From Chitinophagaceae bacterium (GTDB lineage: Bacteria; Bacteroidota; Bacteroidia; Chitinophagales; Chitinophagaceae): a stretch of DNA of 56,348 bases. Positions 42,734 through 52,546 of this stretch are shown here, piece after piece; the first letter of the stretch is position 1, and each line of letters starts with the position of its first letter. The notes below the pieces were generated by a model that was not told the origin of the DNA, ran no database searches, and was given only the letters and a program-made list of their open reading frames with translations. The stretch is from contig JAGKWS010000012.1 of NCBI GenBank assembly GCA_021151685.1, positions 1 through 56,348 of the forward strand, given 5' to 3'. The translations under genes and the position numbers were made by a program.

Positions 42734-42765
42734 TTGATTAAATCAACTGAATAGCTATACCTTTG
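42734..42765 (+). promoter_or_regulatory. tetR promoter with overlapping operator 2
   Basis: -33 TTG at 42734-42736, a 21-bp spacer and the -7 element TACCTTTG at 42758-42765. A second inverted repeat (TTGAT-TAA-ATCAA, 42734-42746) covers the -33 element, so a bound regulator would block RNA polymerase. The -7 box ends seven bases before the ATG, so the transcript is predicted to start at or within a few bases of the start codon. Confidence 0.7.
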
Positions 42766-42772
42766 TAGTGCT

Positions 42773-43402
42773 ATGATAGAAAGCACACCCAATAGCAGCG
42801 AGCAGCAACCCAGTACCGAGCAGAAAATTAAAGAAGCTGCCCAACGGGTGTTTACCAGAAAAGGGTATGCAGCTACCCGCACCCGCGACATTGCCGAAGA
42901 GTCGGGCTACAATCTGGCTCTCATAAACTACTATTTCCGCAGCAAAGAAAAACTGTTCGATATTATTATGATGGAACAGATAGAGCGTTTTGTACACAGT
43001 GTAGCACAAATGCTTGATGACAAAAACACATCGCTGCAACAAAAAGTAGAACAATTGGTAGCACATTATATAGGTATGCTGGTAGAAACACCGGGGCTTG
43101 CTTTTTTTATAATGAATGAGATTAACTCAGACCCGGCTAAACTTTTCTCTCGGATACAAACCATGGCACCACCGTTACATTTTGTAGAACAATGGTTCGC
43201 TCATCATGCAGGCAAAGGAAACTCTCTTTCCTATCCATTGCATGCATTTATCAACATGGTGTCTATGACAGTGTTTCCCTTCGTGGCAGCACCAGTCATC
43301 AAAATGAAGCTGGGCTGCAGCGAAGAACAATTTACAGCCATGATGCAAGAGCGGAAAAAACTAATACCTATATGGGTAATGAACATAATGAATCAAGGAT
43401 AA
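42773..43402 (+). CDS. TetR/AcrR-family transcriptional regulator
   Basis: 209 residues. The N-terminal helix-turn-helix is at about 17-62 (KIKEAAQRVFTRKGYAATRTRDIAEESG, with NYYFRSKEKLF as recognition and dimer-linker helices). The C-terminal ligand-binding domain is helical and not assigned to a ligand. It is first in the efflux operon and has palindromic sites over its promoter, so it probably represses itself and the pump until a ligand arrives (inference). The 15 residues before the HTH are Ser/Gln/Pro-rich and look disordered. Confidence 0.93.
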   Translation: MIESTPNSSEQQPSTEQKIKEAAQRVFTRKGYAATRTRDIAEESGYNLALINYYFRSKEKLFDIIMMEQIERFVHSVAQMLDDKNTSLQQKVEQLVAHYIGMLVETPGLAFFIMNEINSDPAKLFSRIQTMAPPLHFVEQWFAHHAGKGNSLSYPLHAFINMVSMTVFPFVAAPVIKMKLGCSEEQFTAMMQERKKLIPIWVMNIMNQG

Positions 43403-43437
43403 ACTGTACAACTAACCAGAAAACACAAAAACATATT

Positions 43438-44757
43438 ATGCTGAATAAATTAGTTACTGGTATTTTGCTACTGTCTTCTTCTGTTGCGGGCTATAGTCAG
43501 GTGGTTTTTACCAATATCAACGATGTATGGCACTATGCCGATGCACACAATGTTTCCATTCGCAATGCTGCCACAGAAGTAAAGAAAGGAGAAAAAACAG
43601 TTACACAATCTTACCTCGATCTATTGCCCGATGTGAATGCTACAGGCACCTATACCGATAACCTCAATATTCAAACTACATTCATTCCCGCAGTTATTTT
43701 TGGTGGCCCCGAGGGTGTGTATCGCCCTGTGCAGTTTGGGCAGAAGTATGCCTATAATGCAGGTTTTACTGCACAGCTCGATGTATTGAACCTACAATCA
43801 TGGTACAATGTAAAGATAGCCCGCGAAACAGAGGCACTCAACAGGGCCTCTTTGGCCAATACCCGCCGCAATACATGGCAGCAATTGGCCAGCCAGTATT
43901 ACGGCTACATCCTCAACCGCCATGCAGTAGCAGAGGCCCTGCTAAGTACAAGCGTTGCAGACTCATTACTCATCTCGGTGACGCATAAATTTGAAGAAGG
44001 TGTGGCCAGCCAGCCCAATGTAGATGCAGCCAACTTGAACTGTGAACGTGCCCGTCATACACTTATCACCGCTTCCTATCAAATGCGCACCACACTCAAT
44101 GCGCTCAAGTCGTTATTAGGTCTCTCTGCTACCGACTCTCTGGTCATCAAAGAAGAGTTTATTTGGCGTGTCCCTACCATAATGTTGTCTTCACCATTCA
44201 CAGAAGACCCCTCCGTTGGTTTATCGGCACATCAGGTATCACTCAATCATGCCCGGCTGCGTGCATCCAATGTAGCAGCCTACCCTACCATAAGTATATT
44301 ATATAGCAACAGTACCCAACAATTCGACAATACCTTCCGCCCGTTCAATAATGAAGGGCCCCAATGGTTCCCGGCTACATACTGGTCGCTACGGGCCAGT
44401 TGGTCGGTATTCAATGGGGGCAACCGATGGTTGCAGTCGCAAAAGAACAAACTCGCATTATTGCAAAGCCACGAAGATGCCGCTCAAGCAAAACGTCAGG
44501 CCGACATAAATGACGAAAACCTGCGCCTGAATTTTGAAAAGGCTGCCGATTTGTACAAAAATGCTACCAAAATCAAAGATCTTTCTTACCAAAATTACCA
44601 ACATACCAGCCTTCGGCACGAGGCAGGTCTGGCATCGTTAGACGACCGCTTACGGGCTTACTCCGACTTTATCAACTACCAAAACCAATATCTCAATAGT
44701 CTATCCGACTTGCTTATTCAAACATATACCGTAAAGCTACGCACTCAAAACTTTTGA
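43438..44757 (+). CDS. TolC-family outer-membrane efflux protein
   Basis: 439 residues from ATG 43438, chosen because MLNKLVTGILLLSSSVAG is a signal peptide; the longer frame to 43192 overlaps tetR. The body has the two-fold TolC pattern of long helices (about 90-220 and 290-430, with KRQADINDENLRLNFEKAADLYKN halves) and beta strands with YPTISILYSNS. It forms a trimeric channel from the outer membrane into the periplasm. It follows tetR by 35 bases and precedes the adaptor and the ABC genes. Confidence 0.92.
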   Translation: MLNKLVTGILLLSSSVAGYSQVVFTNINDVWHYADAHNVSIRNAATEVKKGEKTVTQSYLDLLPDVNATGTYTDNLNIQTTFIPAVIFGGPEGVYRPVQFGQKYAYNAGFTAQLDVLNLQSWYNVKIARETEALNRASLANTRRNTWQQLASQYYGYILNRHAVAEALLSTSVADSLLISVTHKFEEGVASQPNVDAANLNCERARHTLITASYQMRTTLNALKSLLGLSATDSLVIKEEFIWRVPTIMLSSPFTEDPSVGLSAHQVSLNHARLRASNVAAYPTISILYSNSTQQFDNTFRPFNNEGPQWFPATYWSLRASWSVFNGGNRWLQSQKNKLALLQSHEDAAQAKRQADINDENLRLNFEKAADLYKNATKIKDLSYQNYQHTSLRHEAGLASLDDRLRAYSDFINYQNQYLNSLSDLLIQTYTVKLRTQNF

Positions 44758-44759
44758 AC

Positions 44760-45857
44760 ATGAACAAATACATTCTTTTTATATCATTTGCAGTGGTATC
44801 TGTATCGTCCTGCAAGCCTAAATATACAGAGGTTGCCCCCAAAACCGGTCCGGTTACAGAAGCTGTCTTTGCCTCGGGCAACATAGAACCCGGCGATGCA
44901 TACACGCTCACGTCTTTGTCCGATGGTTTTGTGGTGAAGAGCTACGTTACCGAAAACGATGGGGTAAGGGAAGGGCAAATCCTCTTCCGCCTCGATAACC
45001 GTCAACAAAACACACAGGTGGCCATTGCCGAAAACAATCTGATATACGCCCGTATCAATGCCTCGGGTGCGGCACCTGCATTGCGGCAAATAGAGGCACA
45101 GATAGCCGCAGCCCGGCTGAAGCTGGCAACAGATTCCGCCACAAAAGTACGGTACGACAAATTGTTGTTTACGGGCTCGGTATCGAGGCAAGAAGCCGAA
45201 AATGCTGCCGTTGCCTATCAGTCATCACTCAGTTCGCTGCGCTCTTTGCAGGAAAACTATCGGGCCGCTGCCGACAAAGCAAGTCAGGAATTGAAGAACA
45301 CCCAGTCTCAACTACAGAACGTACGGGCCGGTAACCAATATTACGATTTGGTGGCTGCCGCTTCAGGCAAGGTATATCAGGTATTCAAAAAAACAGGCGA
45401 TCTCGTTCGCCGTGGCGACAAGGTAGCACAGGTGGGCAACCCCGACTCTATTGTTATCTACCTCGATATTGACGAAGGCAGCATTGGCAAAATAAAAGAA
45501 GGCCAGCAGGTGCTGGTAGAGCTGAATACAGAGAAAGGTAAAACCTACGAAGCTGCAATCAGCAAGATATACCCCCACTTCAATGAACAAACACAATCTT
45601 ACCGCGTTGAGGCTCGCTTCAAAACCCATGCATCTTCTATGATTGCGGGCACACAGTTGCAGGCCAACATCATCACGAACCGAAAAGAAAACGCAATACT
45701 GGTACCATTAATTTACCTCGTATCGGGCAATAAAGTAGTAGTAAAAAAAGGCGAAAATCTGGACACAGTTACCGTTGAAACCGGCATCAGGTCTGATGAA
45801 TGGGTAGAAGTATTATCTGGCATTTCTGCCACCGATAAAATTGTGAAACTGAAGTAA
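44760..45857 (+). CDS. HlyD/RND-type periplasmic adaptor (membrane fusion) lipoprotein
   Basis: 365 residues from ATG 44760, with a lipoprotein signal (FISFAVVSVSSC, lipobox Cys18). A lipoyl/barrel-sandwich domain is at about 35-75 and 190-225 (DGFVVKSYVTENDGVREGQILF and AASGKVYQVFKKTGDLVRRGD), flanking a helical hairpin (about 75-185). A beta-barrel and membrane-proximal domain follow. The family links an inner-membrane transporter to TolC. It starts two bases after the tolC stop. A TTG six bases upstream is an alternative start. Confidence 0.92.
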   Translation: MNKYILFISFAVVSVSSCKPKYTEVAPKTGPVTEAVFASGNIEPGDAYTLTSLSDGFVVKSYVTENDGVREGQILFRLDNRQQNTQVAIAENNLIYARINASGAAPALRQIEAQIAAARLKLATDSATKVRYDKLLFTGSVSRQEAENAAVAYQSSLSSLRSLQENYRAAADKASQELKNTQSQLQNVRAGNQYYDLVAAASGKVYQVFKKTGDLVRRGDKVAQVGNPDSIVIYLDIDEGSIGKIKEGQQVLVELNTEKGKTYEAAISKIYPHFNEQTQSYRVEARFKTHASSMIAGTQLQANIITNRKENAILVPLIYLVSGNKVVVKKGENLDTVTVETGIRSDEWVEVLSGISATDKIVKLK

Positions 45858-45915
45858 TAGTTGTTTATAACCTACCCCAAATGATGCTTTCACAACCGGT
45901 CTCAAAAACACATCA

Positions 45916-47160
45916 ATGAAAATCAGCGTCAATACCGAAATAGCCATTACCTACCTTTCTTCTCGAAAGAAACAAACCGTGGTAGCCGCCCTTGGTGTCA
46001 TGTTTGGCATATCTATGTTCATATTTATGCAGTCGCTCATGAAGGGCACCAACGACTATTTCGAGAAAATGTCATTTACCAGCACACCGCATATTCGTCT
46101 ATACAACGAAACCAAAGTAGCTGACAATCATATGCTTGTATCATTCCTGAAAGACCAATCCGAAAAGATACTGGTCAACCCCAAACAGCTCAACCAATCG
46201 CAGGGTATCACCAACCCATATGGCATCATAGACATCATAAGGCGCAACAAACAGGTAGCCGCCGTAACCCCACAGGTTACCGGTAACGTAATATATACAA
46301 GCGGCAGTGTAGAGCTGCCCGGCAATGTGGCTGGCGTGCAGATAGATGAAGAAGATAAGATGTTCGATATACAAAGCAACATGGTAAGTGGCAACCTCCA
46401 CGACCTGAACCGGGTACACAACTCTATACTCATAGGCAAGGGTATTGCCGACAAACTGAGCCTGCATACCGGCGACAACATCACCGTTCGTTCTGGCAAT
46501 GGCAGTATGCTTATTATGAGGGTAGTAGGCATCTTCTCAACAACCATCAAAGCCGTAGACGAAACCAAATCGTATGCCAACATCACTACTGTACAAAGCC
46601 TTATGGGCAAAGACCGCAGTTATGTAACCGACATAAAAGTAAATGTTACCGACTACAACAATGCACCATCTGTAGCCCGGCAAATAGAGGCCATAACAGG
46701 TTACAAAGCCGAAGACTGGGTGAAGGCCAATGAGCAACTGAAGGCAGGCTTCAAGGTGCGTGCTGTAATACTCAACTCTGTAATAGGCGTTATTCTACTT
46801 GTTGCGGGCTTTGGCATATACAATATACTCAATATGACCATTTACGAGAAGATAAAAGAGATTGCCATACTCAAGGCGCAGGGTTTCTCTGGCAAGGCCG
46901 TAACCAGCATCTTTTTGCAACAAGCCGTTATGATAGGGCTTATTGGTGGCGTCGTAGGGGTTACTTTTGGTTTTCTGCTTACCCTTATGGTGTCTAAAAT
47001 ATACATTGGTGCAGGCACCCTCAAGTATTTACCCATGTCTTTTTATGGGCCCCACTATTTTCAGGCTTTGTCTTTTGGCATTCTTACTACCATAGCGGCC
47101 GGCTTTTTTCCGGCACGCAAGGCAGCAAAAGTAGATCCAGTCACCATAATTCGCGGATAA
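45916..47160 (+). CDS. ABC transporter permease of the FtsX/MacB family
   Basis: 414 residues with one N-terminal membrane helix (about 20-40), a periplasmic domain (about 60-275, MacB-PCD-like) and three C-terminal helices (about 285-400, with KIKEIAILKAQGFS in the loop). This is the four-helix MacB/LolE topology. Its stop overlaps the ATG of the ATPase (TAATG). With the adaptor and TolC it should form a tripartite exporter of lipids, peptides or drugs; the substrate is unknown. Confidence 0.92.
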   Translation: MKISVNTEIAITYLSSRKKQTVVAALGVMFGISMFIFMQSLMKGTNDYFEKMSFTSTPHIRLYNETKVADNHMLVSFLKDQSEKILVNPKQLNQSQGITNPYGIIDIIRRNKQVAAVTPQVTGNVIYTSGSVELPGNVAGVQIDEEDKMFDIQSNMVSGNLHDLNRVHNSILIGKGIADKLSLHTGDNITVRSGNGSMLIMRVVGIFSTTIKAVDETKSYANITTVQSLMGKDRSYVTDIKVNVTDYNNAPSVARQIEAITGYKAEDWVKANEQLKAGFKVRAVILNSVIGVILLVAGFGIYNILNMTIYEKIKEIAILKAQGFSGKAVTSIFLQQAVMIGLIGGVVGVTFGFLLTLMVSKIYIGAGTLKYLPMSFYGPHYFQALSFGILTTIAAGFFPARKAAKVDPVTIIRG

Positions 47161-47858
47161 TGAGCAACAATTTAGCCCTTAGGGCCACCGGCATTACCAA
47201 ATACTTTCACGACCCCGTTACCATGCAGGTGCTCAAGAGCATCAATATGCAGGTAGATAAGGGAGAGTTTGTTTCCATTGTAGGCAAGTCGGGTTGTGGT
47301 AAGTCTACCCTACTCTATGTCCTGTCTACCATGGATACCGACTATGAAGGTACTTTAGAGATAAATGGTCAGAAAACTACCGGACTATCTCAAAACCAGT
47401 TGGCACGTATCCGCAACGAATCCATTGGTTTCGTGTTTCAATTCCACTACCTTCTGCCCGATTTCTCCTGTCTTAAGAATGTAATGATACCAGCCCTGCG
47501 CCTTGGCAAACTCTCGTACAAAGAAGCTGAAGAAGCTGCCTACGAAAAGCTGAAAATGTTTGGTGTAGAAGAGCAGGCACTCAAAAAAGCAGGCAAACTC
47601 TCTGGTGGCCAGCAGCAGCGTGTGGCCATAGCCCGGGCTATTGTCAACAATCCTGCCATCATTATGGGCGATGAACCCACCGGCAATCTCGACTCCAAAA
47701 ACACAGGTATCGTATTCGATCTGTTTCGTCAGTTGTCTCAGGAATACAAACAAACCATCATTACCGTTACCCACGATAACGACTTTGCCAAACGCTCTGA
47801 TCGTATTATAGAAATGGCCGATGGCGAAATTATTAGCCAGCATGCATCAGGCAAGTAG
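47160..47858 (+). CDS. ABC transporter ATP-binding protein (LolD/MacB type)
   Basis: 232 residues with all ATPase motifs: Walker A GKSGCGKST, Q-loop FVFQFHYLLP, signature LSGGQQQR, Walker B IIMGDEPT and the switch His in ITVTHDN. It overlaps the permease by one base, so the two are surely translated together. Its last 12 bases overlap the 3' end of the convergent GH125 gene. Energy from ATP drives the MacB-type permease. Confidence 0.95.
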   Translation: MSNNLALRATGITKYFHDPVTMQVLKSINMQVDKGEFVSIVGKSGCGKSTLLYVLSTMDTDYEGTLEINGQKTTGLSQNQLARIRNESIGFVFQFHYLLPDFSCLKNVMIPALRLGKLSYKEAEEAAYEKLKMFGVEEQALKKAGKLSGGQQQRVAIARAIVNNPAIIMGDEPTGNLDSKNTGIVFDLFRQLSQEYKQTIITVTHDNDFAKRSDRIIEMADGEIISQHASGK

Positions 47859-49274
47859 CTCGGGATGCTCGCGGTATACCTTCCATACAAACTCGCCAAA
47901 AAGTGTGTTGGCCCATGCAAACCAGGCTCGGGTGTATTTTGTAGCATCGTCTTTATGAAAAGACTCGTGCATAAAGCCCGTACCACCGTGTGTTGTTTGT
48001 AAAGTTTTCAGGCATTGTTGTATCTCAGCCTTGTTAGTAGCGGTAATACCCCTCATAGCTATGCTCAGCGGCCATATGTTGTCTATACCTGCATGGGGGC
48101 CACCTATGCCCTCGCCTGCCTTACCCTTAAAGAAAAATGGATTGTGTTGCGATAGCACAAACTTGCGGGTATTCACATACACCGGGTCTTTGGCCATATC
48201 GGGCACCAAATATGCCAGCGATAGCAACGAAGGAACATTGGCGTCATCCATCAGGTTACAGCTACCAAGTCCATTCACCTCGTAGGCATAAATGTCGCCA
48301 TACACTTTGTGTTTTACAATGGCACACTCTTTAAGGCCATTCAATACCTCATCCCTCAGTGTGTTAGCTTCTTTAGCCAGCTTTGTCTCATTTACTTCAT
48401 GCAGCATTTCGGCCATTTGTTTCAAGCTCTCGGCGGCAAAAAAGTTTGCAGGTACAAACAAAGGGAATATCGTTGCATCATCGCTGGGCCTGAACATGGA
48501 GAATATCATTCCGTTAGGCTTTGCCGGGTAGCCATACCCTGCCAGTGGCACACCATCGGTAGCCCACTCAGTGCGCCTCATAAAGCTGTAAGGGCCTTTA
48601 TCATCTTTCCTTTGCTGCTCGCGAAAGGTCTTGATAATCAAATTCATGGCACCTACCCATTGTGCATCCAGCACCGTTTTGTCGCCCGTTTGCCGGTTAT
48701 AACCATAGGCCAGTCGCACCGGGTAGCAAAGGCTGTCTATTTCCCATTTGCGCTCGTGTATGCCCGGCTTCATAGCCGTTACATCATGCTTCCACTCACT
48801 TTCTTTACTGCTGTCCTTGTAAAAGGCATTTGCATATGGGTCCAGCAATATGCATCTGGTTTGCCGGTTTATGACCCCGGCTACAAGGTTACGCAATTCA
48901 CCATCTTTTTTGCACAATGGCAAATACGGCCATACCTGTGCCGATGAGTCGCGCAGCCACATCGCATCTATATCGCCCGTTATCACATAGGTGTCTGGCT
49001 TACCATCTACAACGCTATATTCAACGGTGGTATCCAGTGTATTGGGGAAACAATTACCAAAAAGCCACGCCAGTTCTTTATTTCCGGTTTTAGCCTGCAC
49101 ATCAGCAATCAATTCCTCTACTGCCTTGCTGGCAAAACGCCTCTTGGTTTCTGGCAGCCGTACTTGCGGCCACGCAGCACTTGCCTGCTGCGCCCATGCT
49201 CCCACACCGTATGTAGCCAATGTAAGTGCAGCAGTAGCCTTTATCGAATTGGTCAGAAATTTCCTTCGCTCCAT
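47847..49274 (-). CDS. Glycoside hydrolase family 125 (exo-alpha-1,6-mannosidase type)
   Basis: 475 residues from ATG 49274; an upstream ATG at 49292 is also possible. The N-terminus has a twin-arginine-like signal (MERRKFLTNSIKATAALTL ... AWAQ), so export by Tat is possible. The body matches the GH125 (DUF1237) family: YVITGDIDAMWLRDSSAQVWPY, MFRPSDDATIFP, GGPHAGIDNIWPLSIAMRG and TGFMHESFHKDD. These metal-independent enzymes remove alpha-1,6-linked mannose. No other glycan-degradation gene is beside it. Its 3' end overlaps the ABC ATPase gene by 12 bases. Confidence 0.93.
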   Translation of the reverse strand: MERRKFLTNSIKATAALTLATYGVGAWAQQASAAWPQVRLPETKRRFASKAVEELIADVQAKTGNKELAWLFGNCFPNTLDTTVEYSVVDGKPDTYVITGDIDAMWLRDSSAQVWPYLPLCKKDGELRNLVAGVINRQTRCILLDPYANAFYKDSSKESEWKHDVTAMKPGIHERKWEIDSLCYPVRLAYGYNRQTGDKTVLDAQWVGAMNLIIKTFREQQRKDDKGPYSFMRRTEWATDGVPLAGYGYPAKPNGMIFSMFRPSDDATIFPLFVPANFFAAESLKQMAEMLHEVNETKLAKEANTLRDEVLNGLKECAIVKHKVYGDIYAYEVNGLGSCNLMDDANVPSLLSLAYLVPDMAKDPVYVNTRKFVLSQHNPFFFKGKAGEGIGGPHAGIDNIWPLSIAMRGITATNKAEIQQCLKTLQTTHGGTGFMHESFHKDDATKYTRAWFAWANTLFGEFVWKVYREHPELLA

Positions 49275-49555
49275 ATATGCATCTTGTGCCATAAAGATAT
49301 GCCAGAGATGTATTGAAGCTCATCTTTTGTTACACTTTGTCACATCTGCGTTTTTCTACTGCAAAGATTATTCAGCCACTATTTTTCATAGAATAGAAAA
49401 AGGCATGCTTCTGCCATTTTTTACCAATCGTAAAAGGGAAAACGAATAAACTCAATAAAATAATGTTATTTTTATACCCTAAACCCCAAGTGGGTAAATG
49501 CATATAAAACATCAATAACTACTTATCCATTAATTAATAAGTAAATACTGTAAGA

Positions 49556-51925
49556 ATGAAAAAACTCTACCTTACACTTCTTGGTTGCTGTGTTGCTCTA
49601 TTATCACAGGCACAGGTGGTGGTTATGACCCCCAACAACAGTGGAGGCTTCGAAAATGGGCCTTCATTCGCTGCCAACAACTGGACAGAAGTAAATGGCG
49701 CATTCAATCAATGGGTGGTGGGTAACGGCTCGGTTAATTTTGGTACGCGTGGTGCCTACATTGGTACCACCACCACGTATGCCGGTACCAATAATGCGGC
49801 AACTAACCACTTTTACAGAACTACCTTCAACTTGCCTGCCGGTGCTTCAAATGCACTCCTTACATTCAGATACCGCCAGCCGGTTATAGACCCCGGCAAC
49901 GATTCGCTGATAGTAGCAATCGGCCTTGCAACAAACCCCACACCACTCGCGGGCACAACTGTCAGCCCGGCATACACACGCATTTATGCCAACACAGCAA
50001 CGGCATATCCCGGTTATGTGCAAGTAGGGCCAATCGATCTTACTTCGTTTGCCAACAACAATCTCCGTCTCATCTTTACACACGTCAACAATGGTACCGG
50101 TGCAAATGGTATACCCGCAATAGACAGTGTTTCCCTCAACTATTGCCCTGCAATTACGGGTACCCTTGCATTATGTGAGAGTAACAACGTAATACTCAGT
50201 ACTACCAACAATGTTCCTGGTGGTTCATGGAGCAGCAGCAATACCTCAGTTGCAGCATTTGGTGGTACTTCCAATAATACTGCTGTCATAAATGGCGCAT
50301 CTGCCGGCACATCTATTATTACACACACTGGCGGTACATGTACTGTTACTGCCACAGTTACTGTAAACCCGGTACCTACAGCTATTACAGGGCCTACACA
50401 AATATGTCTCGGAGGGTCTGCAGTACTGGCCAGTACACCCGCAGGTGGCACATGGTCTTCTTCCAATGCAGCAGTGGCAACCGTCACTTCGGGCACAGTT
50501 AATGCACTTACTGTGGGTACATCCAATATCACCTATATGTTTATGCCATCTTGTCGCGCCATCACCACAATTACAGTCAATAGTCTTCCTGCTTTGCAAA
50601 CCGTTACAGGCGGTGGTAGCTTCTGTGCCAGCGGCAGCGGTTTGCCCGTAAGCATTACAGGTAGCGAAACCGGCGTAAACTATTCTTTGTACAATGGGGC
50701 TTCATTGGTTACTACTGTGGCCGGAACGGGTAGTGCTATCAACTTTGGCACATTTACAGCCCCTGGTACATATACAGTACTGGCCACCAATACTACTACC
50801 ACTTGCACGCGCACTATGACGGGTAGTGCTACTATTATAGTTACTGCACCTGTGGTGCCATCAGTTAGCATGTCATCAACAGCACCGGCCACACTTTGTT
50901 CTGGTACATTGGTCACCTATACAGCAACACCGGTTAATGGCGGTGTTACCCCCACTTACAATTGGTATATAAATGGGGTACTTGCAGGGGGAACCAATAC
51001 CTATACATATGCACCGGCCAATGGCGATGTTGTTAGCGTTACACTTCGTCCGGGTGGCATATGCGTGGCACCAGACACAGCAGTAGCCAGCCAAACTATA
51101 ATTGTAAATCCATTGGCTACTCCCGATGTAACTATTTCTGTTGCCCCCGGCAACCCGTCTTGTTTGGGTAGTCCTGTTACATTCTCGGCAACACCAATAT
51201 CTGGTGGCACAGCTCCCTCCTACCGTTGGACAAAGAACGGAATCAACGTTGCAACCGGTCCTACCTACACATACACACCGGCAATGGGCGATGTAGTATA
51301 TTGTATGATTACCAGCAACTACTTGTGCCGCAGTGTCGATACTGCACTCAGCACCAGCATTACCATGATGACCCAGGCATCGGCAAGTTTGCCGGTTGTG
51401 TCTATCGCTGTTGCTCCCGGCACCACAATAGCCCCCGGCAGCATGGTTGTCTTTAATGCTACCAAGACCGGTGGCACCGCATTGGTAACCTATCAGTGGC
51501 ATGTAAATGGCTCACAGATTCCTGGTGCTACCAATGCTACATGGTCTACCAATACGCTTGTGAATGGCGATATTGTTACCTGCAAGGTTACCAATACCGA
51601 TCCTTGTGCCAACTTCACACTCAAATCGGTGGTAATAACTACCACCACTACTGGCATTGCAGGTGTAAATACTACTACTGGTATGGCCATAGTGCCCAAC
51701 CCCAATACAGGTTCATTCAGCCTTGTAGGCAATGTAGACGGAAATGTTGCTACTATCAGGGTTACCAACCTTGTTGGTCAGGTTGTTTACAGTCAGGTTG
51801 TGAAGACAGACGGTGGCGAGTTGAACGCAGCAATTTTTATACCTGAGCTGGCTAACGGAATGTATCTGCTCAACGTTATGACGGAGAGTGGAATGAAAAC
51901 GATGCATTTCACTGTAGGAAAGTAA
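49556..51925 (+). CDS. T9SS-sorted Ig-repeat surface protein (adhesin-like)
   Basis: 789 residues. Signal peptide MKKLYLTLLGCCVALLSQA. About 25-200 is a jelly-roll-like domain. About 200-345 are two Big_2-like repeats (GGSWSSSNTSVAAF and GGTWSSSNAAVATV) similar to those of the giant protein at 1-5108. About 345-420 is another Ig-like unit, and three Ig-like repeats of about 90 residues follow (PTYNWYINGVLAGG, PSYRWTKNGINVA, VTYQWHVNGSQIPG). The last 75 residues are a T9SS sorting domain (MAIVPNPNTGSF ... GMYLLNVMT). It probably mediates attachment or matrix contact (inference). A strong terminator follows. Confidence 0.9.
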   Translation: MKKLYLTLLGCCVALLSQAQVVVMTPNNSGGFENGPSFAANNWTEVNGAFNQWVVGNGSVNFGTRGAYIGTTTTYAGTNNAATNHFYRTTFNLPAGASNALLTFRYRQPVIDPGNDSLIVAIGLATNPTPLAGTTVSPAYTRIYANTATAYPGYVQVGPIDLTSFANNNLRLIFTHVNNGTGANGIPAIDSVSLNYCPAITGTLALCESNNVILSTTNNVPGGSWSSSNTSVAAFGGTSNNTAVINGASAGTSIITHTGGTCTVTATVTVNPVPTAITGPTQICLGGSAVLASTPAGGTWSSSNAAVATVTSGTVNALTVGTSNITYMFMPSCRAITTITVNSLPALQTVTGGGSFCASGSGLPVSITGSETGVNYSLYNGASLVTTVAGTGSAINFGTFTAPGTYTVLATNTTTTCTRTMTGSATIIVTAPVVPSVSMSSTAPATLCSGTLVTYTATPVNGGVTPTYNWYINGVLAGGTNTYTYAPANGDVVSVTLRPGGICVAPDTAVASQTIIVNPLATPDVTISVAPGNPSCLGSPVTFSATPISGGTAPSYRWTKNGINVATGPTYTYTPAMGDVVYCMITSNYLCRSVDTALSTSITMMTQASASLPVVSIAVAPGTTIAPGSMVVFNATKTGGTALVTYQWHVNGSQIPGATNATWSTNTLVNGDIVTCKVTNTDPCANFTLKSVVITTTTTGIAGVNTTTGMAIVPNPNTGSFSLVGNVDGNVATIRVTNLVGQVVYSQVVKTDGGELNAAIFIPELANGMYLLNVMTESGMKTMHFTVGK

Positions 51926-51942
51926 GTTGAAAATATTTGCAT

Positions 51943-51978
51943 AAAAAATCCCGGTTGCAGTAGCACCGGGATTTTTTT
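51943..51978 (+). terminator. Terminator after the Ig-repeat surface protein
   Basis: An 8-bp GC-rich core (ATCCCGGT / ACCGGGAT) extended by A/T pairs, loop TGCAGTAGC, then a seven-base T-run. The A-run on the other side makes it usable on both strands. Confidence 0.88.
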
Positions 51979-52201
51979 AATCCACAAATCAGAGTAATAG
52001 GAAGAACATCAAAATATATTACACTGTGCCTTTATTTTCCATATTTCAAGTAACTAAATCAGCGAATAGCATGCCTTTAAAAGGACTTTGATGAAGCAGA
52101 TTCAGTTGGAAAAGAACATGCAGAATGGTTTACTTGATTAATCCTTCTTAACCCCAAAAATCAGTAACCTTAAACCGACTTAGAAATTAAAAAAATCGGC
52201 T

Positions 52202-52399
52202 CTAAACATTCTTTGCAAGCTCCAAAATACGATTAACAGCCTTGTCGCGTGGTTTCAGATAGTCTGCGCGCATTGCGTCTGCCAATTTTCGCTCCCAACG
52301 CTGCGGAAAAACATTGTTATCCGCCGTGTTATTTTCACGAGATTGGGCAATGGTAAAAAGTGTTTCTTTTGAAGTAGTTTTTTGTATAGTTCTGTTCAT
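52202..52399 (-). CDS. Small conserved-looking protein, function unknown
   Basis: 65 residues. The C-terminus YLKPRDKAVNRILELAK follows a pattern I have seen in short Bacteroidota proteins (proline, then an amphipathic helix RIL/NIL). The N-terminus is Thr/Lys-rich and soluble. There is no signal or membrane segment. It stands alone in the spacer between the T9SS gene and the TIGR01777 gene. The codon pattern is consistent with coding, but family membership is from memory and not certain. Confidence 0.55.
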   Translation of the reverse strand: MNRTIQKTTSKETLFTIAQSRENNTADNNVFPQRWERKLADAMRADYLKPRDKAVNRILELAKNV

Positions 52400-52521
52400 C
52401 TACAAATAGTTTACAGTAAAAACGTACCCGTCAAACTAATATTGTCTGAAAAATAGAAATTTATGTTAAACCCCAATACATTCCTGTATAAGCAATGAAT
52501 AAATCTTAAACCGGCACTTAG

Positions 52522-52529
52522 TAAATTTG
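52522..52529 (+). promoter_or_regulatory. -7 element before the TIGR01777 gene
   Basis: TAAATTTG fully matches TAnnTTTG and ends 17 bases before the TTG start at 52547. It supports that non-ATG start; a standard -33 TTG is not present. Confidence 0.5.
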
Positions 52530-52546
52530 TTACACAAACAAACGCT

